Shown here: positions 53,759 through 63,032 of the stretch, one piece after another
Numbering within the stretch: the stretch's first letter is position 1
Layout of the letters: each line of letters begins with the position of its first letter
Assembly (NCBI GenBank): GCA_964610505.1
Contig: CAZSXU010000009.1
Location: 1-64,000, forward strand
DNA length: 64,000 nt
Direction: 5' to 3'
Origin: CAZSXU01 sp964610505
Lineage (GTDB): Bacteria > Arandabacterota > Arandabacteria > JAGLYR01
The notes under the pieces: generated by a model
What the model was told of the DNA's origin: nothing
Seen by the model: only the letters and a program-made list of their open reading frames with translations
The model's database searches: none
Program-made: the position numbers and the translations under genes

Positions 53759-55322
53759 CGCCGTCGGGCAGATCCACCTGACGGGCCGCAGCGATCTCGA
53801 ACAGCTCGTTCATCGACGCCGCCTGGGTCAGCAGATCCACGGCCGCCTGTACCTGCACGTCCCTCTCGATCGCCACCTTGGCCGCCGCCTCGTGGCCCTG
53901 CAAACGGTCGGCGATTTCCCTCTGGATCGCACGCCGGATGTATTCGTCCTCGCGTGCGAACTCCTCTTCCTCGAATTCAATCTCCTCGGCGATCAGAAGA
54001 TCCCGGAAATCGCTCACCATGCGGTCGTCCGCCCTGGGAATCTCAGTTGCCTCCGGGTGTTGCGAGACCCACTCCGTAGCATAGCTAAAGAAGAGCGTGT
54101 TCCGCTCCAGAAGAAGAGGCAGCCCGGTCAACCGCGTGGGCTCGACCACCACGTCCGGCATGATGCCCCCACCGCCGAACACCTCCCGGCCGAGACCCGT
54201 GTAGAAAGTCTCTTCGGACTCCTCCGGAACGTCCGCTCCGGCGACCTCCACCGATTCCTCCGCCTCTTCACCGTCCCGGTGAATGCAGCGGCCCGACGGC
54301 GTATAGTACTTCGCCGTCGTCAGCTTGAGCGCGCACCCGTTGCCCACCTGAGTCACGGTTTGCACGGATCCTTTCCCGAACGATCGGGTCCCGAGCACGA
54401 GCCCGCGGTCGTGATCCTGGATCGCCCCGGCCACGATCTCCGAGGCGCTGGCGCTCGATCCGTTTACCAGAGCGATGATCGTGTAGTCTCCGATCCCACC
54501 GCTGCGCGCGTAGTAGCTCTGGTTCTGTCCGCTCTTCCGCCCCCGGGTGGAAACGATCAGGTCTCCCCGTTCCAGGAACTGTTCGGACACCGACACGGCC
54601 TGTGTCAGCAAGCCCCCGGGGTTCGTCCGGAGATCAAGAATCAGCCCTCGAAGCCCCTCGGAGGAGAGACTGTCCAGCGCTTCCCCCAGTTCCCTCGTGG
54701 TCGCTTCACTGAACTGGCTGACGCGGACGAAACCGACGCCCTCCGCGAGCATAAACGCGTAGGGGACGCTCTTGAGCTTGATGACGTCGCGCGTGATAGT
54801 CACATCGAAAGGTTCCTCTTCTCCCGCGCGCAGGATGGTAATCGTGACGGGGGTCCCTCTGGGACCCCGGAGCTTCTGAACCGCATCGTTCGTCGTGATC
54901 CCGGCAGTGGACTCGCTTTCGATCTGGATGATTTTATCTCCGCCCTGAATGCCCATTCGGTAGGCGGGCGTCCCTTCCAGCGGAGACACAACCGTCAGCA
55001 CGTCGTCGCGGATTGCGATTTCGATTCCCAATCCCTCGAAAGATCCTCGGGTCCCGGTCATCAGGGTCCCATAGTCCGTCTGATCCAGGAACTGGGAGTG
55101 CGGATCCAGCGTCCCCACCATCCCCCGAATGCCGCTGTAGACGAGATCGACCAGATCTACGTCCTCCACGTACTCCGAGCCGATGCGATTGAGGACGTTG
55201 CTCATCACACCGAGCGCAGTGTACAGACTGTCGTTGCTGCCCTCGGCATATCCCCAGAGCCATCCCCCCACCGACAGGAGGACCAGAACGGTGATCCACT
55301 TTGCGCGACTCCATGTTCTCAT
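53751..55322 (-). CDS. carboxy-terminal processing protease, S41 (CtpA) family
   Basis: About 523 residues: an N-terminal membrane anchor (WITVLVLLSVGGWLWGY), a PDZ domain (about 95-185, SPLEGTPAYRMGIQGGDKI), and a tail-specific protease core with the Ser in NGSSASASEIVAGA and the Lys in RSFGKGSVQT. It would cut periplasmic proteins from their C-termini. A C-terminal acidic/helical extension (about 400-523) is longer than usual. The ATG at 55322 has GGAG upstream. Confidence 0.92.
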   Translation of the reverse strand: MRTWSRAKWITVLVLLSVGGWLWGYAEGSNDSLYTALGVMSNVLNRIGSEYVEDVDLVDLVYSGIRGMVGTLDPHSQFLDQTDYGTLMTGTRGSFEGLGIEIAIRDDVLTVVSPLEGTPAYRMGIQGGDKIIQIESESTAGITTNDAVQKLRGPRGTPVTITILRAGEEEPFDVTITRDVIKLKSVPYAFMLAEGVGFVRVSQFSEATTRELGEALDSLSSEGLRGLILDLRTNPGGLLTQAVSVSEQFLERGDLIVSTRGRKSGQNQSYYARSGGIGDYTIIALVNGSSASASEIVAGAIQDHDRGLVLGTRSFGKGSVQTVTQVGNGCALKLTTAKYYTPSGRCIHRDGEEAEESVEVAGADVPEESEETFYTGLGREVFGGGGIMPDVVVEPTRLTGLPLLLERNTLFFSYATEWVSQHPEATEIPRADDRMVSDFRDLLIAEEIEFEEEEFAREDEYIRRAIQREIADRLQGHEAAAKVAIERDVQVQAAVDLLTQAASMNELFEIAAARQVDLPDGDE

Positions 55323-55478
55323 GGGTAACTCCACTCCCTAGGGGAATCGTTGTCACGAATTCGCCCGAGTACATCTCCGACAGGACGGGCGCCTGGTCCC
55401 TTCTTCATCGTCTACCCCCGGGAAGTCGCCGTGTTCCCGGCGCCCCCGATCCGGGCCGTCTGGGGAACCGGCGCTCCA

Positions 55479-56787
55479 CTACCGTTTCTTTCGGGAGCGA
55501 GACGCCTTGGCCTTAGCCTTGGCCTTTTTCGGTTTCGTCTTGNNNNNNNNNNNNNNNNNNNNNNNNNNNNNNNNNNNNNNNNNNNNNNNNNNNNNNNNNN
55601 NNNNNNNNNNNNNNNNNNNNNNNNNNNNNNNNNNNNNNNNNNCCCGGCTTCGCCTTCTTCACTCTCTTTCCGGCCGAAGCCGGGGTTCTCTTCGTCGCCG
55701 TCTTGCCCTTTGCACCATCCGTTCCGGCGATGAACGCCTCGGTCATCTCCCGGGCCTCCACGTCCGTATACTGCACCGGAGGAGACTTCTTGAAGTAGGC
55801 GGACGGGCCTTCCACGGCTCCGCTCAGGCCTCGATCCATCGCCAGCTTGCAACAGCGAATGGCGTCAATCGTCACACCCGCCGAATTCGGGGAGTCCCAT
55901 ACCTCCAGCTTCAGCTCGATATTGAGCGGCACGTCTCCAAACGTCCGGCCTTCCATCCGCACATAGGCCCACTTTCGGTCATCCAGCCATTCCACATAGT
56001 CACTCGGGCCGATGTGGATGTTGCGGGATCCCATGTCGTAGTCCAACTGCGAGGTCACGGCGTTCGTCTTGGAGATCTTCTTCGACTCCAACCGGGACCG
56101 CTCCAGCATGTTGAGGAAGTCCGTGTTCCCGCCCACGTTGAGCTGGCTGGTCCTCTCCAGCCTCACGCCCCGCTCTCGGAACAGCCGGGTGAGCACGCGG
56201 TGCACGATGGTGGCACCGACCTGAGACTTGATGTCATCCCCGATAACGGGCAGCCCGCGCTCTTCAAACCGTTTCTGCCAGTACGATTCTCGGGCAATGA
56301 ACACCGGGATGGCGTTTATGAATCCGCAGCCCGCGTCCAGGATCTGCTCGACGTACCATTTCGTCGCCTCTTCGCTCCCCACGGGCAGGAAGTTGATCAC
56401 GACGTCCGTCTTCGTCTGCTTCAGCAGGCCCGAGATGTCCCCCGTCGGCCCCGGAGCTTTCTGGATGATTCGGCTGAGGTATTCGCCAAGCCCGTCATGG
56501 GTCATTCCGCGAACCACTTCCACGCCGAGGTGGGGGACATCCATGAACTTGTAGGTGTTGTTGGGCCAGGTGAAAATCGCCTCACCGAGGTCCTTCCCCA
56601 CCTTGTTCGCATCGATGTCGATGGCGGCCGTGAACTCGATGTCCCGAACGTGATACCCCCCGACTCGTGCGTGCATGAGACCGGGAATGAACTCATCTTC
56701 TGCCGCGTTCCGATAGAAATGCACACCCTGAACAAGAGACGACGCGCAGTTCCCCACGCCGATGATGCCGACTCTCACTTTTCCCAT
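55479..56787 (-). CDS. myo-inositol-1-phosphate synthase with basic tail (gap in the tail)
   Basis: The enzyme converts glucose 6-phosphate to inositol 3-phosphate. VGIIGVGNCASSLVQG, TKTDVVINFLPVGSEEATKWY (read in parts), NAIPVFIA, and GDDIKSQVGATIVHR with the catalytic Lys mark the prokaryotic type. After about residue 365 the protein turns into a Lys/Ala-rich tail (KGKTATKRTPASAGKRVKKAKP). A 100-N gap (55543-55642) interrupts the tail. Left of it the frame KTKPKKAKAKAKASRSRKKR-stop, ending at 55479, continues the same composition, so I take 55479 as the true end; the exact frame across the gap is unknown. Confidence 0.85.
55543..55642. other. 100-N scaffold gap in the basic tail of inositol-phosphate synthase
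   Basis: The flanks differ, unlike the first gap. Both sides encode low-complexity Lys/Ala/Pro tail sequence, which probably broke the assembly. The true length is unknown, so the frame read straight through the Ns is not reliable. Confidence 0.9.
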
Positions 56788-56888
56788 CTCCACACTCCTC
56801 CTTGCCAGCACAGGCCCCGTCCGCCTCTCGTCCCCGGATCGACAGGGCGAACTCCGCTACCGGTTTCTATTCAGGGTCTTCGGACGTC

Positions 56889-57485
56889 TCAGGTTCGAAG
56901 ATCCGGCCGATTCATCACCAGATGGACGTGATGGATTCTCTGCAGGGCCGTCAGATGCGAAAGAACCGCCAGCAGCCAGAGACTCCAACCCGCCACTTGC
57001 ACTCCCAATAACGATGCCACAATAAGAATCGCCAACCTCTCCGGTCTCTGGATCCAGCCGACCCGGCATTCCTGCCGCAACCCCTCGGCCCGAGCTCGCG
57101 TGTAGCTGACCATCATCGAGCCCGAGAAGGCAAGAAAAACCGCCATCCACTGCGCGCTCTGCACCTGGACATAGTACGCGCCCAGGCCCAGATACACCAG
57201 CAGTTCGGAATAGCGATCGACGGTCGAGTCCAGAAAGGCGCCGAACGCGGAACCCTTCCCTGTCGCTCGCGCGACGGCCCCATCGGTCATGTCACAGAGA
57301 CCCGCCAGAAGGAGCAGAATCCCACCGACGGGGAAGTGGCCCTTGGCGTAGGTCACCCCGGCGGCAACGCTGAAGGCCAGACCCAGAACCGTCAGCACCG
57401 TGGGATGGATTCCCATCCGAGCGACGGCATCGGTCGCCGGGTCCAACCATGCCCTGACTCGAGTCTTGAACGCGTCCACGGTCAA
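56889..57485 (-). CDS. CDP-alcohol phosphatidyltransferase (phosphatidylinositol-phosphate synthase-like)
   Basis: A 198-residue membrane enzyme with the full family motif: DMTDGAVARATGKGSAFGAFLDSTVDRYSE, read as DG-AR-G-D-D, near residues 65-95, plus about six membrane helices. It swaps CMP for an alcohol on a CDP-lipid. The next gene makes inositol phosphate, so phosphatidylinositol-phosphate (or dialkyl-inositol lipid) is the likely product; a glycerol-phosphate acceptor (PgsA) remains possible. Confidence 0.83.
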   Translation of the reverse strand: MTVDAFKTRVRAWLDPATDAVARMGIHPTVLTVLGLAFSVAAGVTYAKGHFPVGGILLLLAGLCDMTDGAVARATGKGSAFGAFLDSTVDRYSELLVYLGLGAYYVQVQSAQWMAVFLAFSGSMMVSYTRARAEGLRQECRVGWIQRPERLAILIVASLLGVQVAGWSLWLLAVLSHLTALQRIHHVHLVMNRPDLRT

Positions 57486-57497
57486 CCCCTTTGCAGT

Positions 57498-58424
57498 TCA
57501 GGAATCGTCCCGCCCGGATTTCCCGGCCCGCGACATGTCCACCGCTCGCTTGTACAGAACTCTCCGCGGCAGGCCGCTCACGTGGGCCGCCTCACGAGCC
57601 GCATCGCCCGGAGACGCTCGCCGCTCCGTGAGCAACCACTCCAGGTGCCGGTCGGCCCATGCAAGTCGTTCCGGATCCTCTTCCCCCACATCCCGGGCTC
57701 CCTCGCAGACGACGACGAACTCCCCCCTGGGTTCGTGGTTCCGGAAGAACTTGGCGAGATCGCTCACCGTACCCCGTCGGACCTCTTCGTACGTCTTCGT
57801 CAGCTCCCGCGCAACGGCGATGTTCCGTTCGCCCAGCACTTCCCCGAGATCCTTCAAGAACGAAACCAGTCGGTGCGGGGCCTCGTAGAATATCATCGTG
57901 CGCGGTTCCACCCGCAGAGCCGCAAGGCGCTTCTTCCTCGCCGAGCTTCGCGGCGGCAGGAAACCCTCGAAAACGAAGCGATCGATCGGGAGTCCCGAGA
58001 CCACCAACGCGGGAATCAGGGCGGTCGGGCCGGGGATCGGAACAACGGGGACCCCTTTTCTCAGCGCGGCCTGCGCCAGTCGATAGCAGGGGTCGCAAAT
58101 CCCGGGGCTGCCCGCCTCGCTCACCACCGCCACCCGCTTCCCGCTCGAGATCTGCGAGATCAGCGAGTGCACTTTCCTGGCTTCCGTATGGTCGTGGTAG
58201 CTCGTGACCGGCTTCGTGATTCCATATTCCTTGAGAAGAATCCTGGCCCGTCTTGTATCCTCCGCCGCAATCAGATCCACGGAGTCGAGGATCTCAATTG
58301 CACGAAGTGTAATGTCTTTGAGATTCCCGATGGGAGTGCTGACCAGAAACAGAGCTCCCGCACCGCCCGTACCCGCAGTGCGGGCTGCCTGAGCCCGGTC
58401 CTCCCGAGACGGTTCACGCCGCAT
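57498..58424 (-). CDS. rsmI: 16S rRNA (cytidine1402-2'-O)-methyltransferase
   Basis: RsmI methylates C1402 in the decoding centre. STPIGNLKDITLRAIEIL, AAEDTRRARILL, SYHDHTE, PIPGPTALIPAL, GFLPPRSSARKKRL and FYEAPHRL are all family hallmarks. The glycine-rich loop reads SEAGSPGICDPCYR instead of SDAGTPGISDPGYR, with two odd substitutions (Glu and Cys). The ATG at 58424 has GGGAGGG 7 bases upstream; the first ~20 residues are a charged extension. Confidence 0.92.
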   Translation of the reverse strand: MRREPSREDRAQAARTAGTGGAGALFLVSTPIGNLKDITLRAIEILDSVDLIAAEDTRRARILLKEYGITKPVTSYHDHTEARKVHSLISQISSGKRVAVVSEAGSPGICDPCYRLAQAALRKGVPVVPIPGPTALIPALVVSGLPIDRFVFEGFLPPRSSARKKRLAALRVEPRTMIFYEAPHRLVSFLKDLGEVLGERNIAVARELTKTYEEVRRGTVSDLAKFFRNHEPRGEFVVVCEGARDVGEEDPERLAWADRHLEWLLTERRASPGDAAREAAHVSGLPRRVLYKRAVDMSRAGKSGRDDS

Positions 58425-58604
58425 GCGCGGACCCTCCCGCGCCGACCGTCCGTCCTCGCCTGACCACCGCTTCTCCCGTGACGGGACCTGTTCCCGGCCG
58501 AACGCTAAGAACCCCACCAGCAATTCGCGCCCGCCCCGGCGGCGGTATCCGCGAGTCGCCGGGGACGCTGCTCCCGACAGGAGAATCCAGGTGCCGGACG
58601 CTCC

Positions 58605-58799
58605 TCAAATCATGATGGCTTCCAGGAGCTTCTCCTGCTCCTCCGCCAGCTGCACTACCCGCTCGTACTCGCCCTCGGCCAGTGCCCTGCCCATCTCCAC
58701 CGCCAAACCCTCGATACGCTCGGCCAACGTGTAGTTCGCCGGGCTACCCCGCGTGCACTCAGCCGCAGGCTCCATCCCGAGCCCGGACCGCGCTCTCAT
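58605..58799 (-). CDS. small hypothetical protein, 64 residues
   Basis: An ATG at 58799 follows GGGGGG by eight bases and lies about 97 nt behind a good promoter. The last ~40 residues (LAERIEGLAVEMGRALAEGEYERVVQLAEEQEKLLEAIM) form amphipathic helices with coiled-coil-like spacing, read in parts. No family is recognised; it might be a FliT-like or other small helical chaperone. It comes before rsmI, separated by 180 bases. Confidence 0.55.
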   Translation of the reverse strand: MRARSGLGMEPAAECTRGSPANYTLAERIEGLAVEMGRALAEGEYERVVQLAEEQEKLLEAIMI

Positions 58800-58902
58800 G
58801 TTTCTCGCCCCCCTTGCCCGAAGACCCTTCTCCGGGCTGGCGATAACGCGTGATCACCGTGCCGTCCACGTGTGAGCGATCGGTAGCCTGTGTCTCTCGC
58901 GC

Positions 58903-58931
58903 ACTATACCAGGTGGGACAAATGATGACAA
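58903..58931 (-). promoter_or_regulatory. sigma70-type promoter for the small ORF and rsmI
   Basis: TTGTCA (58926-58931) and TATAGT (58903-58908), 17 bp apart on the minus strand, in the spacer after ltaE. A 33-base tandem duplication of the ltaE 3' end (58938-58970 and 58977-59009, 39-bp offset) lies just upstream. Confidence 0.65.
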
Positions 58932-58976
58932 GCCCATTCACGATCTACCGCCGGCCTCGCGCCGAGGATCTCTGAG

Positions 58977-60029
58977 TCACGATCCACCGCCGGCCTCGCG
59001 CCACAGATCTTCGAACGTGGCGATCGTCGTCTGGATGTCCTCCTGGCTCACGTCGAGATTCGCGACCAGCCTGAGCCGGTCGGGTCCTGTGGCAAGAAAG
59101 AGAACGCCCCGCTCCGCCAGGAGGCGTTCGATCTCATCCGCCGGCCATGGGGCCGAGGAAACCTCGACCGCGATGATGTTCGTCTGCATTCTGGAAAGAT
59201 CGATCCGGAGACCCGGAAGACGATTCAGCGCCTCGGCGAGGATGCGTGCGTTCTCGTGGTCCTCGCGTAACCGACCCACGTTGTGATCGAGGGCGTAGAT
59301 TCCGGCGGCGGCCAGGATCCCGGCCTGCCGCATCCCCCCTCCGAGGATCTTTCGAAACCGACGAGCACGCTCGATGAAGGCCTCGGGCCCGGCCAGCACC
59401 GACCCGACCGGCGCGCCCAGTCCCTTCGACAGGCAGATCATGACGGAGTCCGCCGTCTCGGCGTAGGTGCGGATGTCGATTCCGGTTTCCGCCGAGGCGT
59501 TGAAGAGTCGCGCGCCGTCAAGATGAACCGGGATGTCGCGCTCCGCAGAGATCTCGCGAATCTCGCGCATCCACTCGAATGGGTAGATACACCCGCCACC
59601 CCAGTTGTGGGTATTCTCGAGGCAGACGAGCCCCGTTCCGGGAGTGTGCAGCGTTTCGGCTTGGATCGCCGAAGCGATCTGGTCCGGCGAGAGCAATCCC
59701 CCGTCCCCCGCGAGCGGCTGCATGAAAGCGCCGGAGAGCACGGCTGCTGAACCGGCCTCGAACCGGTAGATGTGGGAATGCACGTCAAGGACGACACAGT
59801 CCCCGGGCTGAATGTGAATGCGGACGGCGATCTCATTGCCCATGGTTCCCGAGGGAACGAAAAGCGCCGCCTCCTTGCCGGTGAGCTCCGCCATCCGATC
59901 CTGAAGCCGGTTGACGGTGGGATCGTCACCCAGGACATCGTCGCCGACGTCCGCCTCGGCGATGGCTTTCCGCATCCCGGCCGAAGGACGGGTGACGGTG
60001 TCGCTTCTCAAATCGATCACTCTCTCCAC
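58977..60029 (-). CDS. ltaE: low-specificity L-threonine aldolase
   Basis: A 350-residue PLP enzyme that splits threonine to glycine and acetaldehyde. DLRSDTVTRP, DDVLGDDPTVNRLQ, FVPSGTMGNEIA, HLDGARLFNA, and the PLP-binding Lys in CLSKGLGAPVGS (about residue 202) are clear. Start: GTG at 60029; another GTG nine bases downstream has closer GGAG. It has its own promoter at 60092-60120. Confidence 0.92.
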   Translation of the reverse strand: MERVIDLRSDTVTRPSAGMRKAIAEADVGDDVLGDDPTVNRLQDRMAELTGKEAALFVPSGTMGNEIAVRIHIQPGDCVVLDVHSHIYRFEAGSAAVLSGAFMQPLAGDGGLLSPDQIASAIQAETLHTPGTGLVCLENTHNWGGGCIYPFEWMREIREISAERDIPVHLDGARLFNASAETGIDIRTYAETADSVMICLSKGLGAPVGSVLAGPEAFIERARRFRKILGGGMRQAGILAAAGIYALDHNVGRLREDHENARILAEALNRLPGLRIDLSRMQTNIIAVEVSSAPWPADEIERLLAERGVLFLATGPDRLRLVANLDVSQEDIQTTIATFEDLWREAGGGS

Positions 60030-60091
60030 TTCGTCGGCGCTCCCTGCAAGAGAAGGCGTGCGTCATGAGTGTTTCTCGGCGTCCTCGATCG

Positions 60092-60120
60092 AGTCTAGAT
60101 TCCGTCTCCCGGTGTGTCAA
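60092..60120 (-). promoter_or_regulatory. sigma70-type promoter of ltaE
   Basis: Consensus TTGACA (60115-60120) and TAGACT (60092-60097), 17 bp apart on the minus strand, about 55 nt before ltaE. Confidence 0.65.
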
Positions 60121-60259
60121 TCGCGAACGGAACCGTCCGCATGCGGTACGCCTTGTCTCCCACTCTTTGGACTCAAGGCTCTCGGTTCTTTCGGGCCCGG
60201 CGGCGGGATCTCTCATGCTCCTGGAGTGTAGAATGGATGTGGCTGCTGGCCGGTTCCGG

Positions 60260-60288
60260 GTTGCTTCGGCGCCCGGTTTGTGGTATGA
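60260..60288 (+). promoter_or_regulatory. sigma70-type promoter of the NTF2-like lipoprotein gene
   Basis: TTGCTT (60260-60265) and TATGAT (60283-60288), 17 bp apart on the plus strand, followed by ATTTTTG and a leader of about 20 nt. Confidence 0.65.
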
Positions 60289-60315
60289 TATTTTTGTCCT
60301 GGGAGAAGCCGAATC

Positions 60316-60954
60316 ATGCTGCGGATATGTGTGTTCAGAACCCTTCCCTTGCTTCTTCTCGCCGGTGCGTTCGGATGCAATCCGTTCGACCCGCCGGTCG
60401 CTCCTCCCCCACCGGATCCGCCGACCGTCGGCCGTGATTCCAAGATGAACCTGATTCGAGTGTTCGCGCATGCCCATGAGAACCGCGATATTCTCGAGTA
60501 CGCCGAGTGCCTTCATACGCGATACCAGTTCTGGTTCTGGGAGGAAGACGATAACGTCTTCCCGAATCCGTGGATTGAACGATCGCTCGACATCGAGATC
60601 ACGACGAACATGTTCAACTCGGAGGAGGTATCCAGCATTCGGGTGGACTTCCTCAATCTGACGGACATCCCGGGCGCCGAGACCGACGAGGACAGATTCA
60701 ACCTGATTCTCCTGCCGACCGAGGGGGGGAGAGTCGACTCGGTCTATTGGGGCGATTTCAGCGTCGATATGCACGTGCTGGACGACAACGGCGAGGAAGT
60801 CATCGATCACTGGGTGAACGGTAGAGCCGATGTCTACGTGGCCCGTGACCCCCAGTTCCCCGATCTCTGGGCCATCTGGCAGATCAAGGATCGGGGCAAC
60901 GAACACAAATCGGCGGGATCCATCACCTGGGGAAGGCTGAAACAGGAGTTCTGA
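60316..60954 (+). CDS. predicted lipoprotein with NTF2-like domain
   Basis: The 212-residue protein starts with a lipoprotein-like signal (LPLLLLAGAFGC, Cys near residue 21) and a proline-rich linker (PPVAPPPPDPP). The rest alternates long helices and aromatic strands (NLIRVFAHAHENRDILEYAECLH, YQFWFW, LWAIWQIKDRG, ITWGRLKQEF) in a layout like NTF2/SnoaL folds, which I read as family-typical for this kind of phylum but cannot assign a function. It is a single-gene unit. Confidence 0.75.
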   Translation: MLRICVFRTLPLLLLAGAFGCNPFDPPVAPPPPDPPTVGRDSKMNLIRVFAHAHENRDILEYAECLHTRYQFWFWEEDDNVFPNPWIERSLDIEITTNMFNSEEVSSIRVDFLNLTDIPGAETDEDRFNLILLPTEGGRVDSVYWGDFSVDMHVLDDNGEEVIDHWVNGRADVYVARDPQFPDLWAIWQIKDRGNEHKSAGSITWGRLKQEF

Positions 60955-60989
60955 TAGGTCTTCAGACAGAGGAAGAACCCGCTGTCGTC

Positions 60990-61018
60990 GGGCGGCTCCT
61001 CGGGTGCGCCCTTTCGTT
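60990..61018 (+). terminator. weak terminator candidate after the lipoprotein gene
   Basis: GGGCG (60990-60994) can pair with CGCCC (61007-61011), followed by TTTCGTT. The stem is short, so confidence is low. It lies between the convergent lipoprotein and selB genes. Confidence 0.3.
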
Positions 61019-61072
61019 CTCGAGCGCCCGGCGACTCCCTCGTTTTCTCCAACGTGCAACGGGACACCGAGC

Positions 61073-62995
61073 CTACGAGCGTGTTGTGCGGATCTTGATT
61101 CCGGCCGCGCGCGCATCCCCGACCCGTTGCGTGATACCCGCGGCGTCGAAGTACTCGAGAATCGGGATCGTGTATTTCCGCGTGGTCCCCAGAAGCGTCT
61201 TGAAGTCGGGAACCGAGATCCGCTCGTTCGAATCGAAGAACCCGGACAGGAGGTCCACGGCTTCTCGGACGGCATCCCGGTGGAGATAGAGGGTGGGGCT
61301 GATCTTGACAAGATCGCCCAGATCCGCAAGCATCTCGAGGAACTCGGACGGTTTACCGCCCACCGCCGGAAATCGCTCCTTGATCTCGCCGACGAGCGGC
61401 GGCGAGAACCGGCTCTCCTTCAGCAGCGAAACGACCCGCCGCCTCAGCGCCTCCTTTTCCGGGGAAAGGGTCAGATCCTCTGACCCGCATCGAATGCGAT
61501 CGGCCCTCTGGAAGATTCGTTTCTCTTCTTGAAGAACCCCGAGCACGCGTGCAACCACGCCGGCATCCGTGTGTTTTCCCAATCGGCTCCGGAGTTCTTC
61601 CTTCGGAATTCCCCACCTGAGTGGATTCTTCTTCGAGAATTCCTCGCACGCCGCCAGAATCTTCCCGGCGACGGTATCCAAGGTCGTTCGGTCGACCCAG
61701 AGATCCCTCCCGATGTCCAGAACCTTCCCCTCTTCGGCCAACGCCTGCAGCGCGGGAACCACCTGATCTCCCTCAATGCCCTGCCCTTTGGCGATGTCTT
61801 TGGAACGGATCCCCCTGCCACCCGCCGCCGCTACGGCCCCCAGCACCCGGTCTTCCGGCGTCCCGGATTCGAGAACGCGAAGGCGCTCGAGAACGGCCGC
61901 GTCCCGGACCCGGTGCTTCTGGGGAGCCGGATCGAGAATCACGCCCCCCCCCACGACTCTCATCGGGGAGTAGTATCGCAGGACGAAGCGATCTCCCCGG
62001 GCCGCAACCATGGGAGCCTCAAGTCGAAGCTGGGCCAGCTGGGAACCGCCGGGCGGAAGGACAACATCCTCCAGGAGCACGGCCCTCGTGAGGGTCTCGC
62101 TGGACCCCAGATGCAGTCTGAGACGTGAGCGGGTCTTCACGGCGCGGGGCGCGTCGGGAATCACGCCCATCCGCACGTCCAGCATCAGGGTGGATCCGAA
62201 GGCGCCCGGCGTCGCGAGCACATCTCCCCGCCGGGCCTCGACGCGCCCCAACCCGTGCAGCGAAACGGCCGTCCGTTGTCCCGCGACCGCCCTCGGCACC
62301 GATTGGGAGTGCACCTGAACGCTTCGAACCCGAACCTCGGCCCCCTGCGGAAGGAGAACCACCTTGTCGCCTTCTTTGACCTCTCCCGTCCACAACGTTC
62401 CGGTGACGACGGTGCCGAACCCCTCGACGGTGAACACCCGATCCACGGGAAGCCGGCCCGGACCCACCGACCTGCGCTCCGGAATCCCGGCGGCCAGCCG
62501 GTCGAGGGCCTCCATCAATCGATCGAGTCCCTCCCCCGTGGTCCCCGATACCGGGAGGATCTCCGCGTCTTTCAGGACGGACGTCATCTTCAACGTCTCG
62601 ACGTCCGCGATCACCAAGTCCAGCCAGTCCTTCTCGACGAGGTCCGTTTTGGTGACGGCGATGACCCCTCGTTCGATGTTCAGCATGTCGATGACCGACA
62701 GGTGCTCCCGCGTCTGAGGCATCACGCCCTCATTGGCGGCCACCACCATCAGAACGGCGTCGATTCCGCACGTCCCCGCCAGCATGTTCTTGATGAATCG
62801 TTCGTGTCCGGGCACGTCGACGATGCCGGCTCTCACGCCACTCGGCAGATCCAGGAAGGCGAACCCGAGATCGATGGAGATTCCCCGCTCTTTCTCCTCC
62901 TTCAGGCGATCGGTGTCCACGCCGGTCAGCGCCTTGATGAGCACCGTCTTCCCGTGGTCGATATGCCCCGCTGTTCCGAGAACGATGTTTTTCAA
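61073..62995 (-). CDS. selB: selenocysteine-specific elongation factor
   Basis: SelB delivers Sec-tRNA to UGA codons. The GTPase has GTAGHIDHGKT, the ERGISIDLGFAFLD switch, DVPGHERFI and TKTDL, then EF-Tu-like domains 2-3 and a C-terminal run of winged-helix repeats (about 380-640; FSPPLVGEIKERFP, FKTLLGTTRKYTIPILEYFD) that bind the SECIS RNA. At 640 residues it is complete. So the organism probably makes selenoproteins, but selA, selD and tRNA-Sec are not in the window. Confidence 0.95.
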   Translation of the reverse strand: MKNIVLGTAGHIDHGKTVLIKALTGVDTDRLKEEKERGISIDLGFAFLDLPSGVRAGIVDVPGHERFIKNMLAGTCGIDAVLMVVAANEGVMPQTREHLSVIDMLNIERGVIAVTKTDLVEKDWLDLVIADVETLKMTSVLKDAEILPVSGTTGEGLDRLMEALDRLAAGIPERRSVGPGRLPVDRVFTVEGFGTVVTGTLWTGEVKEGDKVVLLPQGAEVRVRSVQVHSQSVPRAVAGQRTAVSLHGLGRVEARRGDVLATPGAFGSTLMLDVRMGVIPDAPRAVKTRSRLRLHLGSSETLTRAVLLEDVVLPPGGSQLAQLRLEAPMVAARGDRFVLRYYSPMRVVGGGVILDPAPQKHRVRDAAVLERLRVLESGTPEDRVLGAVAAAGGRGIRSKDIAKGQGIEGDQVVPALQALAEEGKVLDIGRDLWVDRTTLDTVAGKILAACEEFSKKNPLRWGIPKEELRSRLGKHTDAGVVARVLGVLQEEKRIFQRADRIRCGSEDLTLSPEKEALRRRVVSLLKESRFSPPLVGEIKERFPAVGGKPSEFLEMLADLGDLVKISPTLYLHRDAVREAVDLLSGFFDSNERISVPDFKTLLGTTRKYTIPILEYFDAAGITQRVGDARAAGIKIRTTRS

Positions 62996-63032
62996 TCTGC
63001 GGACTCCCGCCGTTCGTTGGGATTCGTTCGAT

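Noticed and set aside
55513..55542. Protein end QDETEKGQG read straight through the Ns
   Set aside because: The gap length is arbitrary; another frame continues the Lys/Ala-rich tail and ends at 55479, which fits better.
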